64,000 bases of DNA, taken from positions 57,176 to 121,175 of the forward strand of contig JAQFVV010001058.1 of the NCBI GenBank assembly GCA_028023455.1, in the 5' to 3' direction. Origin of the DNA: Epiperipatus broadwayi. Lineage: Eukaryota > Onychophora > Udeonychophora > Euonychophora > Peripatidae. The translations under genes were made by a program, and so were the position numbers. Shown here in pieces: positions 1 through 10,821 of this stretch. The notes beneath the pieces were generated by a model that did no database searches, was not told where the DNA came from, and was given only the letters and a program-made list of their open reading frames with translations. Numbering within the stretch: the stretch's first letter is position 1; each line of letters starts with the position of its first letter.

Positions 1-394
1 GAATAATATGTAAATTACAAATTTACATATTAACCACTAAGTGGTAATATGTTTTCTCCTAATAATATCAGTTTAGCTAATCAGTTTGAGCACTATGATT
101 ATGACCTCTCAGGCATTGCTCAGTGAGTTATTAATTAAATTGTGAAATAAAATTTAATCTTTTATTTGGGAAACATATTAATGCTACTTATAGAATTAGC
201 TAAAGAAAAAAGAAAAATTTGATAGAATTACAAAATAATTTCAATTAATTAAATGGAAAATGAAATTTAATCATTTTGGAAAATTAAATATTCATTTATT
301 CATTTCCTGCTTTAAATTTTATTTACTTTGTTTTTTTCCACTGAATCAAAAAGATGCTATCATTTCATCTATTGTTTAAACTCAACTTACCTTC
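1..394. other. AT-rich spacer, nothing recognised
   Basis: A+T-rich sequence with short A and T runs and no reading frame or repeat that I can relate to the rest of the window. Confidence 0.5.
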
Positions 395-830
395 AACTAA
401 TGGACTAGTACAGATTCCATCTTATCTCAATTGGATTGACCATTCATTGTCACAGTTCAATAGCTATATGAATAGATAAAATATATCCAATAGAAAATAC
501 AGACCAATGCTCAGTAAATCCAATTGTTTTCATTATGGGAGAGAAATTGTAAGTCCAGATGGAGGTAATGCGAGGCAACAACACTTTGCTGTTAGATCTG
601 AATAGCAGTATGAATGTTCACAAGATGGTTAAAGCAGTGAGGCCAGTTTGGATTAGAACTGAAAGCTTCTAGAATCTAAATCAGACATGAGACAAGCTGT
701 CACAGAATAACTGAAGACATCACTGCACCTACTAATGAGAAATTTTGTCACAGTACTGCTGAAGAGTAAGTAAGATTAAAAGAATTCCTAAAATTCTTTA
801 CAGATTAATTCCATAGAAATTAAATGCTAT
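395..830 (+). repeat. Dispersed repeat, Gypsy LTR-like fragment (copy 1)
   Basis: Shares a chain of words in the same order with 54,590-54,930 (for example the segment around ATGAATAGATAAAATATA and the later AAAGCAGTGAGGC) and more weakly with 6,150-6,250. At the other two places the repeat follows a purine-rich tract (AAGGAGAGG), as an LTR follows a polypurine tract. I infer an old LTR fragment. No second LTR is visible here and the ends are not defined. Confidence 0.4.
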
Positions 831-1224
831 ACAAAGCCAACAGTGTTAGAAGAAGGTACATTATAAATATGCATTTTATATTTGTTTATATTAATAAATA
901 TTTAAATGTATATTTGTAATGTATATTTGTAAGTTTTTCTCATAATTCATGGATAAACACAATTGTCAGTGCAGTCATGACAGGATATTGACAGCTAACA
1001 TTATTAATGCATTAATAAAAATTAAAACAAACATGATAATTTATTAACTATAAAAAAGATATTCCCCCATGGACTATTTTAGATCTTGTTAGTAAAAATA
1101 GACAGGTAACATTATTAGTGTGTCAATAGAAATTTTATACATCAAACTGAGTGGTTACTTATTGATATAAAGAAGAATTGGAACATCTCTCGTAGCAAAA
1201 AGAAAGAAAAAAATCACAGTGAGA
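831..1224. other. AT-rich spacer, nothing recognised
   Basis: AT-rich DNA without a supported feature. It may be decayed upstream sequence of the Penelope-like copy that begins to be readable near 1,225. Confidence 0.4.
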
Positions 1225-2040
1225 GTTATTCTGGATGCATATCAACAACATATCTCTGATTAAATTCACAATGAAATCAAAACGAACAAAAATTGGCATT
1301 CTTGGATGTTATTGTGATAAGACTTCCTCAGAACAAAATAAAACAACAGTATGTAGGAAACCAACACACACTAGAAAGTACTTGGCATATACATCCAATC
1401 ATTAAACATGGAATTTTATTATCACTAAACAACAGAGTAAAGGAGGTTTGTTGAGCAATCATTGATTTGGAAAAGAAAAAAATTCAGATCGAACAAATGC
1501 TTATGAAGAATGGTTATCCATCAGTGATCATTAAGAAAACCTTTAATAGACATAACAAAGAGACACCAAAAGAGAAAACAATCCCTACTTACCAGGAATA
1601 GCAGACAAATTAAAGAAAATATGCAGTCAATATAACATTAGAACAGCTTTCCAGAGCCATACCATGACATTTAGAAATTCTTGTTTCTACTAAGCTTAAA
1701 CTGGAAATGCTGATGAACAATATCTGCATTTATGAAATACCATGTGAATGTGAAAGGAAATATATGGGTGCAACCTGTCACTCTGTTGAACAGTGATTGA
1801 AAGAATACAAACTAAAAGTCAAAACAAAAAATAGATGTGTTACTATAGCATATGTACTAATGACCACATGCTTAATTAGGGAAAATACAAAAATATTGAA
1901 TAAAGAAGAAAAAATGTATAGAAGAACATTCGAGGAAGCTACTCGTATAATAATGGTAAATAATTCTATAAGTCAACCCAGATGGCAATATACAATGTGT
2001 GGAAGCCTCTAATTAATCTTGCTCTTAGGAAAAATTAATA
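1225..2040 (+). pseudogene. Penelope-like element copy 1, RT C-terminus and GIY-YIG endonuclease remnant
   Basis: Conceptual translation in shifting frames follows the C-terminal half of the Penelope-like polyprotein. It includes the post-catalytic RT region with a RKPTHT-like motif near 1,357, then the weak GIY-YIG region near 1,740-1,900 and the C-terminal tail near 1,900-2,010. The longest open piece is 1,797-2,012. The same order, at clearly related sequence, occurs at 4,620-5,412 in copy 2. Stops and frameshifts make it inactive. The catalytic RT core upstream is missing. Its 3' end leads straight into the 5' end of copy 2, a head-to-tail arrangement known for this retroelement class. 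Confidence 0.7.
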
Positions 2041-2392
2041 ATTAAAAAAAAATGAAGGACTCAGAACTTGAACCAACCCCCATATATAAGTATATCAAAT
2101 TTTTACTATCTGTTGTCTTTAACAGAATAGCTCATTTGATTAGTACACTTGCCTTAAATTTGATATTTAAGAATCTAAAGATGTGAGTTCAACTTTTATA
2201 CGAATATTGTCTCTGTGAAGGAGAATGGACAATAATACTACTCAAAACTTCATATAATTATTAACATATGTCGTTTATTTGTGTATTATTACTAGCAAGT
2301 TGTTTGTATTTGGAAAGTAAAAATTTTCTATAATTCAACCTTCACTCAAAGATGACAGAAATAGTCCAACATATCAAATCTTATAATATACC
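2041..2392 (+). repeat. PLE terminal module (pseudo-LTR) copy 1, with tRNA-like and hammerhead-like relics
   Basis: Collinear with 5,413-5,812 downstream of copy 2. It contains a tRNA-like stretch at about 2,121-2,200 (A-box-like TAGCTCATTTGATTAG and B-box-like GTGAGTTCAAC). After it, near 2,211-2,248, lies a degenerate hammerhead core (CTGTGAAGG ... CTACTCAAAAC). The module lies between the 3' end of one PLE and the 5' coding start of the next, where Penelope pseudo-LTRs sit. The ribozyme and Pol III roles are inferred. Both motifs are visibly degraded. Confidence 0.55.
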
Positions 2393-2429
2393 ATCATCAC
2401 AAACCTTCAGGAAAATACTAAGTACTCGG

Positions 2430-2785
2430 TATGGATTTGATACTATGTTAAAATTTAAACATTATGAAAATTATGTTTAAAACTGGCTAAAGTAGAAAAT
2501 CATTTAATTTTCTTATGTAAAGGTAAATCAGAAAGAATCATTCCAAAGGGTTTGCAGTTAAAACCTCATATTTCCTCCAAAAGAACTGAGAAGATTGTTT
2601 AGAAAAAAAAAGAGTCTTATTGAGAGAAAGTATAAAAGGAGTGGTTTTCCAAGTATCAAACATTGCATTCCATTAGAAATGTGGAATGTTTTTTACAAAA
2701 GCAACTTACAGATTTGTCAAGCAGTGAACAGATAATATTGTAAGTTACATGAAAGAATAAAAGAATTAAAACAGGTCACTCCTAG
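2430..2785 (+). pseudogene. Penelope-like element copy 2, N-terminal coding remnant
   Basis: Frames across 2,520-2,780 resemble the N-terminal region of Penelope-like proteins. A readable stretch contains IIPKGL and then LKPHISSKRTEKIV, which matches the conserved pattern of basic and hydrophobic residues ahead of the RT domain. A TAG interrupts it right after this. The frame runs on to about 2,785, where the sequence switches abruptly to RepA. The rest of the same protein resumes after the minisatellite at 3,552. It is therefore the 5' part of an element split by an insertion. Confidence 0.6.
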
Positions 2786-2805
2786 AAAGCTAGAATAATG
2801 AATTG

Positions 2806-3102
2806 ATTCCAGAAGGCTTGTGCATAAAATCCCTATCTAGTGCCTACTCATCCAATATCCCCAGACTAGTTTCTAGCTTGTGGATTTCATCTGAGGAGCT
2901 TTGGATCTGAGAGCACTGCATCCAGATCTTAGGATTTAATGCAACCCTCCAGCAGCCACCTTTTATCTCCACTTAACTACAAAACTATGAGTCTTAAATT
3001 GAAAACACCTTAATATTTTCAATTCAAGGTCATCAGCTTATATAATTATAAGCAAGCATAATAAATGGTGATCATGTGATATTTATTGGCTTAAGAATAA
3101 AA
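2806..3102 (-). repeat. RepA fragment (minus orientation)
   Basis: Closely matches the dispersed repeat seen at 9,776-10,580, 34,872-35,420 and 50,437-53,508. Shared segments include CCAGAAGGCTTGTGCATAAA, the CATCCAATATCCCCAGACTA segment, the ATCTTAGGAT segment and CTACAAAACTATGAG. It is a single partial unit here, inserted in a PLE and followed directly by a minisatellite. The hammerhead-like core seen in other copies is altered at this one. Confidence 0.75.
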
Positions 3103-3551
3103 GAAGTTCAGTAGAAGATTGTAAATTGAAGTTCAGAAGAAGATTGTAAATTGAAGTTCAGAAGAAGATTGTAAATTGAAGTTCAGAAGAAGATTGTAAA
3201 TTGAAGTTCAGAAGAAGATTGTAAATTGAAGTTCAGAAGAAGATTGTAAATTGAAGTTCAGTAAAAGATTGTAAATTGAAGTTCAGTAGAAGATTGTAAA
3301 TTGAAGTTCAGTAGAAGATTGTAAATTGAAGTTCAGTAGAAGATTGTAAATTGAAGTTCAGTAGAAGATTGTAAATTGAAGTTCAGAAGAAGATTGTAAA
3401 TTGAAGTTCAGTAGAAGATTGTAAATTGAAGTTCAGAAGAAGATTGTAAATTGAAGTTCAGTAGAAGATTGTAAATTGAAGTTCAGTAGAAGATTGTAAA
3501 TTAAAGTTCAGTAGAAGATTGTAAATTGAAGTTCAGAAGAAGATTGTAAAT
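3103..3551 (+). repeat. 25-bp minisatellite, 18 units
   Basis: Unit begins GAAGTTCAG and ends GATTGTAAATT, exactly 25 bp, repeated 18 times with almost no indels. Units come in two forms that differ at one base after GTTCAG (AAGAAG or TAGAAG), with one GTAAAAG variant (unit 7) and one TTAAAGTTCA variant. AAG-type units are clustered at the start (units 2-6) and TAG-type in the middle (8-11). This points to expansion by block duplication. The last unit runs into PLE coding sequence, so the seed may be partly PLE-derived. The period is not a multiple of three and each frame has stops. Confidence 0.95.
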
Positions 3552-5412
3552 CTACATGGGCAAGTCAAAAGTCATACTGCAATTAGTCTATCACCTTTGT
3601 CAGTGAAAAATCTTAGTTCTAAACACCTTATTGATGCTGAATTATCAATTCTTGAAAAAGGTTTGAACTTCACTATTACACCGTCTACTGTCCCATTATT
3701 GGATATAATGGCAGCCACTGAGGAGGTGACCCAAAACTTGACTCTAGCAGAAGAAGCAGAGTTATGCTGGAGAATAAAAAGGACACTTAAAAGACATCAA
3801 ATGCACAAGCAGAAATCAAACATTTTTTGTGATAAGAGGAAAGCTATTAAATATCTAAATCAGGATACATCTATAATCATTCTTTCTGCTGACAAAGGTA
3901 AGACTACAGTTGTAATGGATAAAACTGATTGTGATAACAAAATACAAGGTTTCCTTACATCAGGACAAAACAAAAAAGTAGCAAATATCCAATATGAAAG
4001 CAAAACTACAAGCATTACTCCAGAAGCATCACAGGTATTTCAGTGATTAGAAAAAAGAAAATTGCCTTCATATTTCAGCAAGATTCCTCACCTGTATAGA
4101 CTACCTAAAATCCCTAAAGACAATGCTTCATTAAGGCCTATTGTTAGTTCTAGAAATTTGTCAAGATTTTAGTCAATTGGCATACAGGACACAATCCTTT
4201 ATCAGGGATTCTAAGAACTTTGTAGAATTAATCATAAAGATGAAAATGGAAAGAACTGATATACTTGTAAGCTTTGATGTGGAAAGTCTTTACAAAGGTA
4301 CTATGTGATGAGGCATTGTCTATTGTAAGGAAAATGCTATATGATGATAATAATTTACAAACTTAGACAACTCCATCTATTGATAGTATAATGGAATTAT
4401 TAACATTCTGCATAAAACATCTTTTAATATAACTCAGATTTCTTTCAACAAAATCAAAAGATGACCATGGGAGTTCCACTGTCACTCTTACTGAGCAACA
4501 TTTACATGGAAGAACTTGAATCCATGGCTATAAATACCACTCCCTGTCCATCTAATGTGTGGATTTTGTATGTTGATGACACATTTGTGGTATGACTGCA
4601 TGGTGAGGTGCAATTACACTCATTCTGGGTGCATATCAACAATATATTTTTTCAATTAAATTCACAATGAAATCATAACAAGAACAAAAATTGGTATTCT
4701 TGGATGTTCTGTGACAAGTTTCCCTCAGAGCAAGAGTATAGGAAACCAACACACACTGGCAAATACTTGGTATATATATACAATAATACCAGAAGCACTA
4801 AACATGGTATTGTACTATGATTATGGAACAGAGCAAAGGAGGTTTGTTCAGAAATCAGTGATTTGAAAGAAGAAAAGATACACATAGAACACTTATGAAG
4901 AATGGTTATCCATCAGTGGCCATCAAAAAACCTTTAATAGATGTAACAACGAGAAATCAAAAGAGAAAACAATTATTGGTACTGCAATGTATCCATACAT
5001 ACCAAAAATAGCAGACAAATTAAAGAAAATATGCAGTCAATATAATATTAGAACAGCTTTCCAAAGCCACATTTTGAGGAATTCTTATTTCTACTAACCC
5101 TAAACTGGAAATGCTGAAGAACAAAAACTGCATCTATAAAATATGTGAAGGTGAAAGGAAATATATTGGTGAGACACTGTTGAACAGCATTTGAAAAAAC
5201 ACAAACTAGTGATTAAAAGAGAAAAATAGACATGTTTACTGCAGCAATCCATATATGTACTAATGACCATATGCCTGGATAAAGAGGAAAAACTGCATAG
5301 AAGAAAATTCAAGGAAGCTGCTTGTATGACAATCATAAACAATCCTATAAGTCAACCCAGTGTGACAATACACAATGTATGGTAGCCTCTAATTAGTCTT
5401 GTTTTTTGGAAA
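3552..5412 (+). pseudogene. Penelope-like element copy 2, reverse transcriptase plus GIY-YIG endonuclease (decayed)
   Basis: The longest open piece is 3,597-4,046 (149 codons). It contains the Penelope-type block with KGLNFTITPS and then DTSIIILSADKGKTTVVMD, the conserved RT fingers region. Downstream in shifting frames are the RLPKIPKDNA and RPIVSS segment (about 4,100-4,150), FDVESLY (about 4,275), a MGVPLS-like turn (about 4,467) and an intact YVDD at 4,569-4,580 followed by a stop. The GIY-YIG region (KYIGET-like, about 5,155-5,175) and the C-terminal tail (about 5,280-5,400) follow. Several frameshifts and stops make it non-coding. Penelope-like elements are retroelements whose RT is related to telomerase and which carry a GIY-YIG nuclease. 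The order seen fits that family. Confidence 0.8.
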
Positions 5413-5812
5413 AATTTAATATTAATTAAAAAAAATTGAAGGACTTAGGAGAATTTGAATTAATCCTCATATATAAATACATCAAATTTCTACTATCTGT
5501 TGCTTTGACAGAATAGCTCAGTTGGTTAGAGTATTGGTCTTAAATTTGATATTCAAAAATTTAAAGGTGTGAGTTCAACTTCTGTGTAAATGCTATCTCT
5601 ATGCATATTAGGCTACCAACACCTGAAGAAGAGTGGAGAATAACACTACTCAAATGTTGTGTGATTACTATCCTGTTGTCTACTTCTGTGTTATTACTAA
5701 CAAGTTGTTTGCATAGGAAAGTTTAAATAAAGTTTAAAATTTTCTATACATTCAACATTCACTCAAAGATGATGGAAATAGTCCAGCATATCACACCTAT
5801 ACTGCATGTTTA
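5413..5812 (+). repeat. PLE terminal module (pseudo-LTR) copy 2
   Basis: Collinear with 2,041-2,392 and better preserved. A tRNA-like segment spans 5,508-5,585 and a hammerhead-like core 5,622-5,656. The tail (TGTGTTATTACTAACAAG and a later ACTCAAAGATGATGG) is also shared. Having one copy after each PLE supports a terminal repeat of the element and not a chance insertion. Confidence 0.55.
5508..5585 (+). other. tRNA-like segment inside the PLE terminal module
   Basis: ACAGAA at the start pairs with TTCTGT at the end as an acceptor stem. GCTC-AGTTGGTTA-GAGT forms a D arm, TAGCTCAGTTGGTTAGAG is an A box, and GTGTGAGTTCAAC is a B box. A CTT in the middle could be a lysine-type anticodon, but the anticodon and T stems pair poorly. 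It is a tRNA-derived promoter relic and not a working tRNA gene. Confidence 0.5.
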
Positions 5813-6300
5813 AGAAAATTATCAAATAAGTTCCAACAGTTGTGATCAAATTAAAAGGATTGCAAACTATGGTAGTTCAAACAGCAGGCAGACAGCAATA
5901 GTATAATTCCCGAAACTTGCTAAGGTTAAACTATACATCACCAGTAAACAATGAAAAGTCATTGGCCAACAGTGAAGAGTCACCATCCAGCAATGATAAG
6001 TCTATAAAGTTCAAAGTTTCCAGATTTATAAATAAAGTCAACAGACTTGATGAAGAAGTTAGAACCCGATGAAGTTAGAAAGCAATGAAGACTTCCACCA
6101 ATGCATTTAAATGACTACATTCTTCAAGGATAATATTAGACAAGGAGAGGGAATGTTATATATACTATCAATTAATAAACTAGTCCAGATTTTATTATCA
6201 TGATTAGATTGAACATTCATCACTACAAAACAATATATGTATATTGTATCATTTTTAGATAATCGTGGGGTGTTATACATGTAAATATACTCTATTTACT
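5813..6300 (+). repeat. Gypsy-type 3' end fragment with polypurine tract and LTR start
   Basis: Segments such as GTTGTGATCAAATTAAAAGGATTGCA correspond (with changes) to 54,370-54,400, which follows a decayed Gypsy integrase. Both then reach a purine tract (ACAAGGAGAGG at about 6,142) and LTR-like sequence starting TGTTATATAT here. The protein reading is too damaged to call with certainty. Confidence 0.35.
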
Positions 6301-8402
6301 ACTATATACAATTAACTAAATCATGCTTTCTTTTTGTAATTCAACAAGAAATAAGTATTCGAAAAACTGAACTCTATTTCCTGGCTAATCTAATCCCTAA
6401 AAATGTGATATATATTATGACAGGCACACTTTGTATGGCCAAGCATAAGATAGTATTACGTAAGCAAATGGTCAAGAATATGTGATACAGTCATTAAAAA
6501 GAAGGGTATGTACCATCTATATAAATTAAAATTAAGTCAGGTTATAAAATAAGTGAGAGATGTCTACGGATATATATACTCACACACACAAGAGAAGCTA
6601 ATAGTTAAGGCTTATAATTTATAATTCGATGTGTTAGCGTATTAGCTATATGCTTATAATAAATTTTTATCATATTTTTATGTTCATTTTTTTTTAAATA
6701 AACGCAAAGATGTTTGTGCGTAATTTGTATTTATATTTTTTTTTGTTAAATGCTTCTAAAAAGAAATGGAAAGATTTAAAAGTTCCCAACATATGGGTAA
6801 TTTTAAATGAAGAGTTTTATTAGTTGGTTTTCTCCACAAACATATTTAAGCAAGGGGGGGGGGTCATTGTTCTAACTTTAAGAAAAGCCTAAAGGCAATT
6901 ATATTTTTAGTTGATAAGAAAATTTTGTTTCTTTTTTTTTTAATTATTATATATTTCAACTTGACAAAAGAGTTCATTGAAATTTATGTTAATGTGGGTG
7001 GGGAAAGATATCTAATTTAATTAAAAATATATTTTAAGTGTAATCTGATTATCAGAAAATATCTTATATAGTCAAATTTTTTTCTTGGTATGTTGAATCA
7101 GATAGTGGTCGGAGTAGAAAAAAATTTAATTTAAAAATAAAAATTCTTCAAATTAATTAGGGGATTACATAGGAATGCTTCGTGCATTGTATGGATTTAT
7201 TAACAAAATTCCAAATTAGCTAATTAAATGTTTTTCAGAGAGGTACCTAGACTGGGATTGTAATGAGTAAGCTATATAGGCTGTTCACCAGGTGTATGAG
7301 GGACTCGGACACTCATTCATTCACTCTCACTAACTCTCTCTGAGTCAATCACTCACTCACTGTTAACTTACTGGGCTTATTCACTTGCTTGCTGACTTAT
7401 TGAATTTATTTGAACTTGCTTGCTTAAACTTAGAGTTGGAGTTGAACATACAAAGACAAACAGTCAGCCATTCAAGTTCTATATATTTCTTTTATATCAT
7501 GCTAATGTAGAACAAGCTTCAAGATGATTTCCAATTAGCCAATTATTATTAGTGTGGTACAGAACTGTGTTTATGGAAAGATGCAGGTATTTGAAAACCC
7601 AAAGTAAAAGAGAACCATTACCAGTGCTGTAGAAACCAAAAAGAAAGCACTCCTATTAGTGGGTAATAGTTAGCCAAAGAGGAAATTATGTGAATAGAAA
7701 CACCAAAGGAACTGAAGTCTCTGTAACTGCCAATAGAATGGTAATATAATTTGCTATTATAGTATTTAGAATATCATTTAAAAAAAATTTTAGGATGGAA
7801 AACTTTGAAAATTATTGTTATTGCTTTGACTGAAAAACAATTGTAAGTTTTAGAAATAAATTGAACATCTATATTATAATTAAAATTGACAAAAAATATC
7901 TAATTATACTATTAACAAAAACATTACCAAAAATGCCAATAAATTCTTAATAGTCTTTCCCTATATTTATAAATCAGTATATTATTTAGAATTAATTTAC
8001 ATGGAATAAGGACTACTCTAATTTGAATAAGAACTATAAATTGACATTGCGAATATTCTTAGATGTTTAATAATAATTAATTATGCAAAAGAAAAAGAAT
8101 TGACTAAAATTAATTATTATAATTCAATAATAATGATTTTGTGTTGAATAATTACTTAAATAAAAACACTTTATTATTATATGAAAAACCAATGCAAAGT
8201 TATTTTTTGATTATTATAATAATTTTCATTTGCATTTCTCTGAAAGAGGAAAGAAATAATTTCTCTCCAGATGGGGTAATAAAATTTAACTTACTACAAA
8301 CTGTTTAATTGGTAAAATATGTGAATTTAAAAATGTTTATTTCATATATGAAAATATCAATTTTTTCTGTAATAATGACATTGCAATTAATGAATTAAAG
8401 TT
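6301..8402. other. AT-rich non-coding stretch
   Basis: No gene or transposon protein recognised. It contains a G10 run near 6,856, several T and A runs, and at 7,295-7,430 degenerate tetranucleotide sequence rich in CTCA, TTCA and CTTG words, probably an old microsatellite. The remainder is low-complexity AT sequence. Confidence 0.5.
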
Positions 8403-8460
8403 GTAATTATTTATTAAGTGCCCAGGAAGTAGTAATTATTTATTAAGTGCCCAGGAAGTA
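8403..8460 (+). repeat. 29-bp perfect tandem duplication
   Basis: Two adjacent identical 29-bp units, 8,403-8,431 and 8,432-8,460, each containing TATTTATTAAGTGCCCAGGA. It is a recent local duplication. Confidence 0.95.
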
Positions 8461-8550
8461 TATGTAAATACTTTTAAATGTGGCTTTAACCTGTATCAAA
8501 TGCACCTTGAAATTTATAATAGTCAAGCAATATCTTTATTTGGTACTTGT

Positions 8551-8748
8551 GTATAATTCAACCGATGACGTATTACCCTGAAGGCATATCAGTCTAATCT
8601 TGTGATTTTTAAGATAATGTCTCCAAGTGATCTGCGGACACATGTAATCGCTAAAATGTGTCCGCAGATCACGTGAACACGGTACGTTAAAAATCACAAG
8701 ATAAGACTGATATGCCTTCAGGGTAATACATCATGGGTTGAATTATCC
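8551..8748. mobile_element. Hairpin MITE, family H (copy 1)
   Basis: Near-perfect palindrome. The left arm carries TATTACCCTGAAGGCATATC and its inverse appears on the right (GATATGCCTTCAGGGTAATA). The inner arms carry TGATCTGCGGACACAT and its inverse. No coding capacity. The inner words (GTCTAATCTT, CTCCAAGTGAT, GGACA) are in the same order in the hairpin at 38,777-38,984, so the two are one family. The superfamily is not assigned because the target duplication is unclear. Confidence 0.8.
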
Positions 8749-8864
8749 AGGTCACATGTTAAAAAATATTCAAAAATGAAAAATATCTGACGCAGGTCAG
8801 GCAAATACTAAAAAAAAAATGTACATGCATGCGTCAAAATATTATTCTCAATTTTAAAATACAG

Positions 8865-8928
8865 CAGCGCGTAGCGCTGGAATTGGCGGGGGGGCCTCCG
8901 GATGTTTTTGTCGGGCCGCAGGCCCGGC
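8865..8928. other. Two GC-rich triloop hairpins
   Basis: CAGCGC-GTA-GCGCTG (8,865-8,879) and GTCGGGCC-GCA-GGCCCGGC (8,910-8,928, one G-T pair) are compact stems with 3-nt loops, separated by a G7 run and a GC-rich spacer. They stand out against very AT-rich surroundings. The function is unknown. Confidence 0.75.
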
Positions 8929-8989
8929 GTACACATATATCAGACATTGTATTACTCTCATAGCTGTATGATATAATTCAGAAATTAAA

Positions 8990-9775
8990 AATAAAATTAA
9001 AACGTAATTCAATGTAAGTTTGAGAATTGTAGAAATATTAACAAAAACTTTTTGTAAATTTTAAATAAACACCTAAATAAAAAAGACGCGATCTAATGCA
9101 AATCTGGTATTAATGGCGCCGCACTTTTACATGCATTTGGTAATTTTAAAAACATACTGCATATTGCAAAATTGATTTAAAAAATTATTTCAAATTATTT
9201 ACACATTAAAAACATAATGTAGAAATATTAACAAAAAGTTTTTGTAAATTTAAAATAAACAAATAAAACACTTTACCCAAATTAATGCGAATTTGGCATT
9301 AATGGCGTCCTTGTTATCACATGCATTTGGTAATGTATATTCCAAATTTGTTTTAAAAAATTATTGAAAATTATTTACACATTAAACGTAATTCAATGTA
9401 AGTTTGAGAATTGTAGAAATATTAACAAATATTTTTTGTAAATAAGTTTGAGAATTGTAGAAATATTAACAAAAACTTTTTGTAAATTTTAAATAAACAC
9501 CTAAATAAAAAAGACGTGATCTAATGCAAATCTGATATTAATGGCGTCCAGAAAACGCCGCACTTTTACATGCATTTGATAATTTTTAAAACGTACTGCA
9601 TATTGCAAAATTGATTTAAAAAATTATTTCAAATTATTTACACATTAAAAACGTAATGTAGAAATATTAACAAAAAGTTTTTGTAAATTTAAAATAAATA
9701 AAACACTTTACCCGAATTAATGCAAATCTGGCATTAATGGCATCCTTGTTATCACATGCATTTGGTAATGTATAT
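8990..9775 (+). repeat. Tandem satellite, ~190-bp monomers in ~400-bp dimers
   Basis: Monomers carry GTAGAAATATTAACAAAAA, then TTTTTGTAAATTT, an ATTAATGGCG segment, CATGCATTTGGTAAT and TTATTTACACATTAAA. Alternating monomer types (one with AAGACGCGATC, one with CACTTTACCC) give a higher-order dimer; the GTAATTCAATGTAAGTTTGAG segment recurs near 9,005 and 9,385. A partial duplication lies near 9,440. The array ends abruptly at a RepA unit. Confidence 0.85.
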
Positions 9776-10580
9776 CCCTATCTAATGCCTACTCATCCAA
9801 TATCCCTAGACTAGTTTCTGGCTTGTGGCCTTCGTCAGTGAGGAGCTTTGGATCTGAGAGCACTGCATCTAGATCTTAGGATCTAATGCAACCCTCTAGC
9901 AACCACCTTTTATCTCTACTTAACTACAAAACTATGAGAATGAAATTGAAAACACAAAAAATATTTTCAATCTAAGCTCAATAGCTTATATAGTCATATG
10001 GGTCTGAACTCAGTTCAGCACCCATAGAAGGCATTAGATAGGGATTTTATGCACAAGCCTTCTGGCATCCATTTATTACTCTGTTTAGCACAGGTGGCAA
10101 TACTGTATGGAGAGTTTTGCTCTGTTTATCAACAATTAATGTGCTAGTATAGGAAATGTGATCATGTGATGCTTAATGGTTTAACACCAATCCTGCCTAA
10201 TAGGATAGTGGTGGCTATGGTTGTAAAAGAGCCAAAGACACCAAAATGTATGGGTGCTGAACTGAGTTCAGACCCATATGACTATATAAGCTATTGAGCT
10301 TAGATTGAAAATATTTTTTGTGTTTTCAATTTCATTCTCATAGTTTTGTAGTTAAGTAGAGATAAAAGGTGGTTGCTAGAGGGTTGCATTAGATCCTAAG
10401 ATCTAGATGCAGTGCTCTCAGATCCAAAGCTCCTCACTGACGAAGGCCACAAGCCAGAAACTAGTCTAGGGATATTGGATGAGTAGGCATTAGATAGGGA
10501 TTTTATGCACAAGCCTTCTGGCATCCATTGATTACTCTGTTTAGCACAGGTGGCAATACTGTATGGAGAGTTTTGCTCTG
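9776..10580. repeat. RepA inverted array (locus 2)
   Basis: A minus-oriented partial unit (9,776-10,027) faces a plus-oriented tract (10,028-10,580) that holds more than one unit. The word GGAGAGTTTTGCTCTGTTTA recurs near 10,110 and 10,565, which gives a period of ~460 bp. Each unit contains the sequence around CTGACGAAGGCCACAAGCC (9,832 region inverted, 10,437 region direct). No open reading frame and no recognisable Pol III promoter. Confidence 0.85.
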
Positions 10581-10788
10581 TTTATTTGGAAACTTTTAAA
10601 AAACTCATTAATTTAAATAATTTCACCTAATTATTATTTTTATTTTCTATTAAAAGAACATTCATTATTGTCATCAGTGTTTACGGTCTACAATTAATTT
10701 GTAATAATTGTTACCCAATTGATGACCAGTGTGACCTGATCAAAACATTGGTTTATGTTCATATAAATTATATGGATGTACCCAGATA

Positions 10789-10821
<33 letters not shown>

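Noticed and set aside
3103-3551. CRISPR-like regular repeat array
   Set aside because: Units are directly adjacent with no variable spacers and the context is an animal retroelement; it is a minisatellite.
5508-5585. Functional tRNA gene
   Set aside because: A and B boxes are good, but anticodon and T stems pair poorly, and a degraded copy sits in the same place of the other PLE module.
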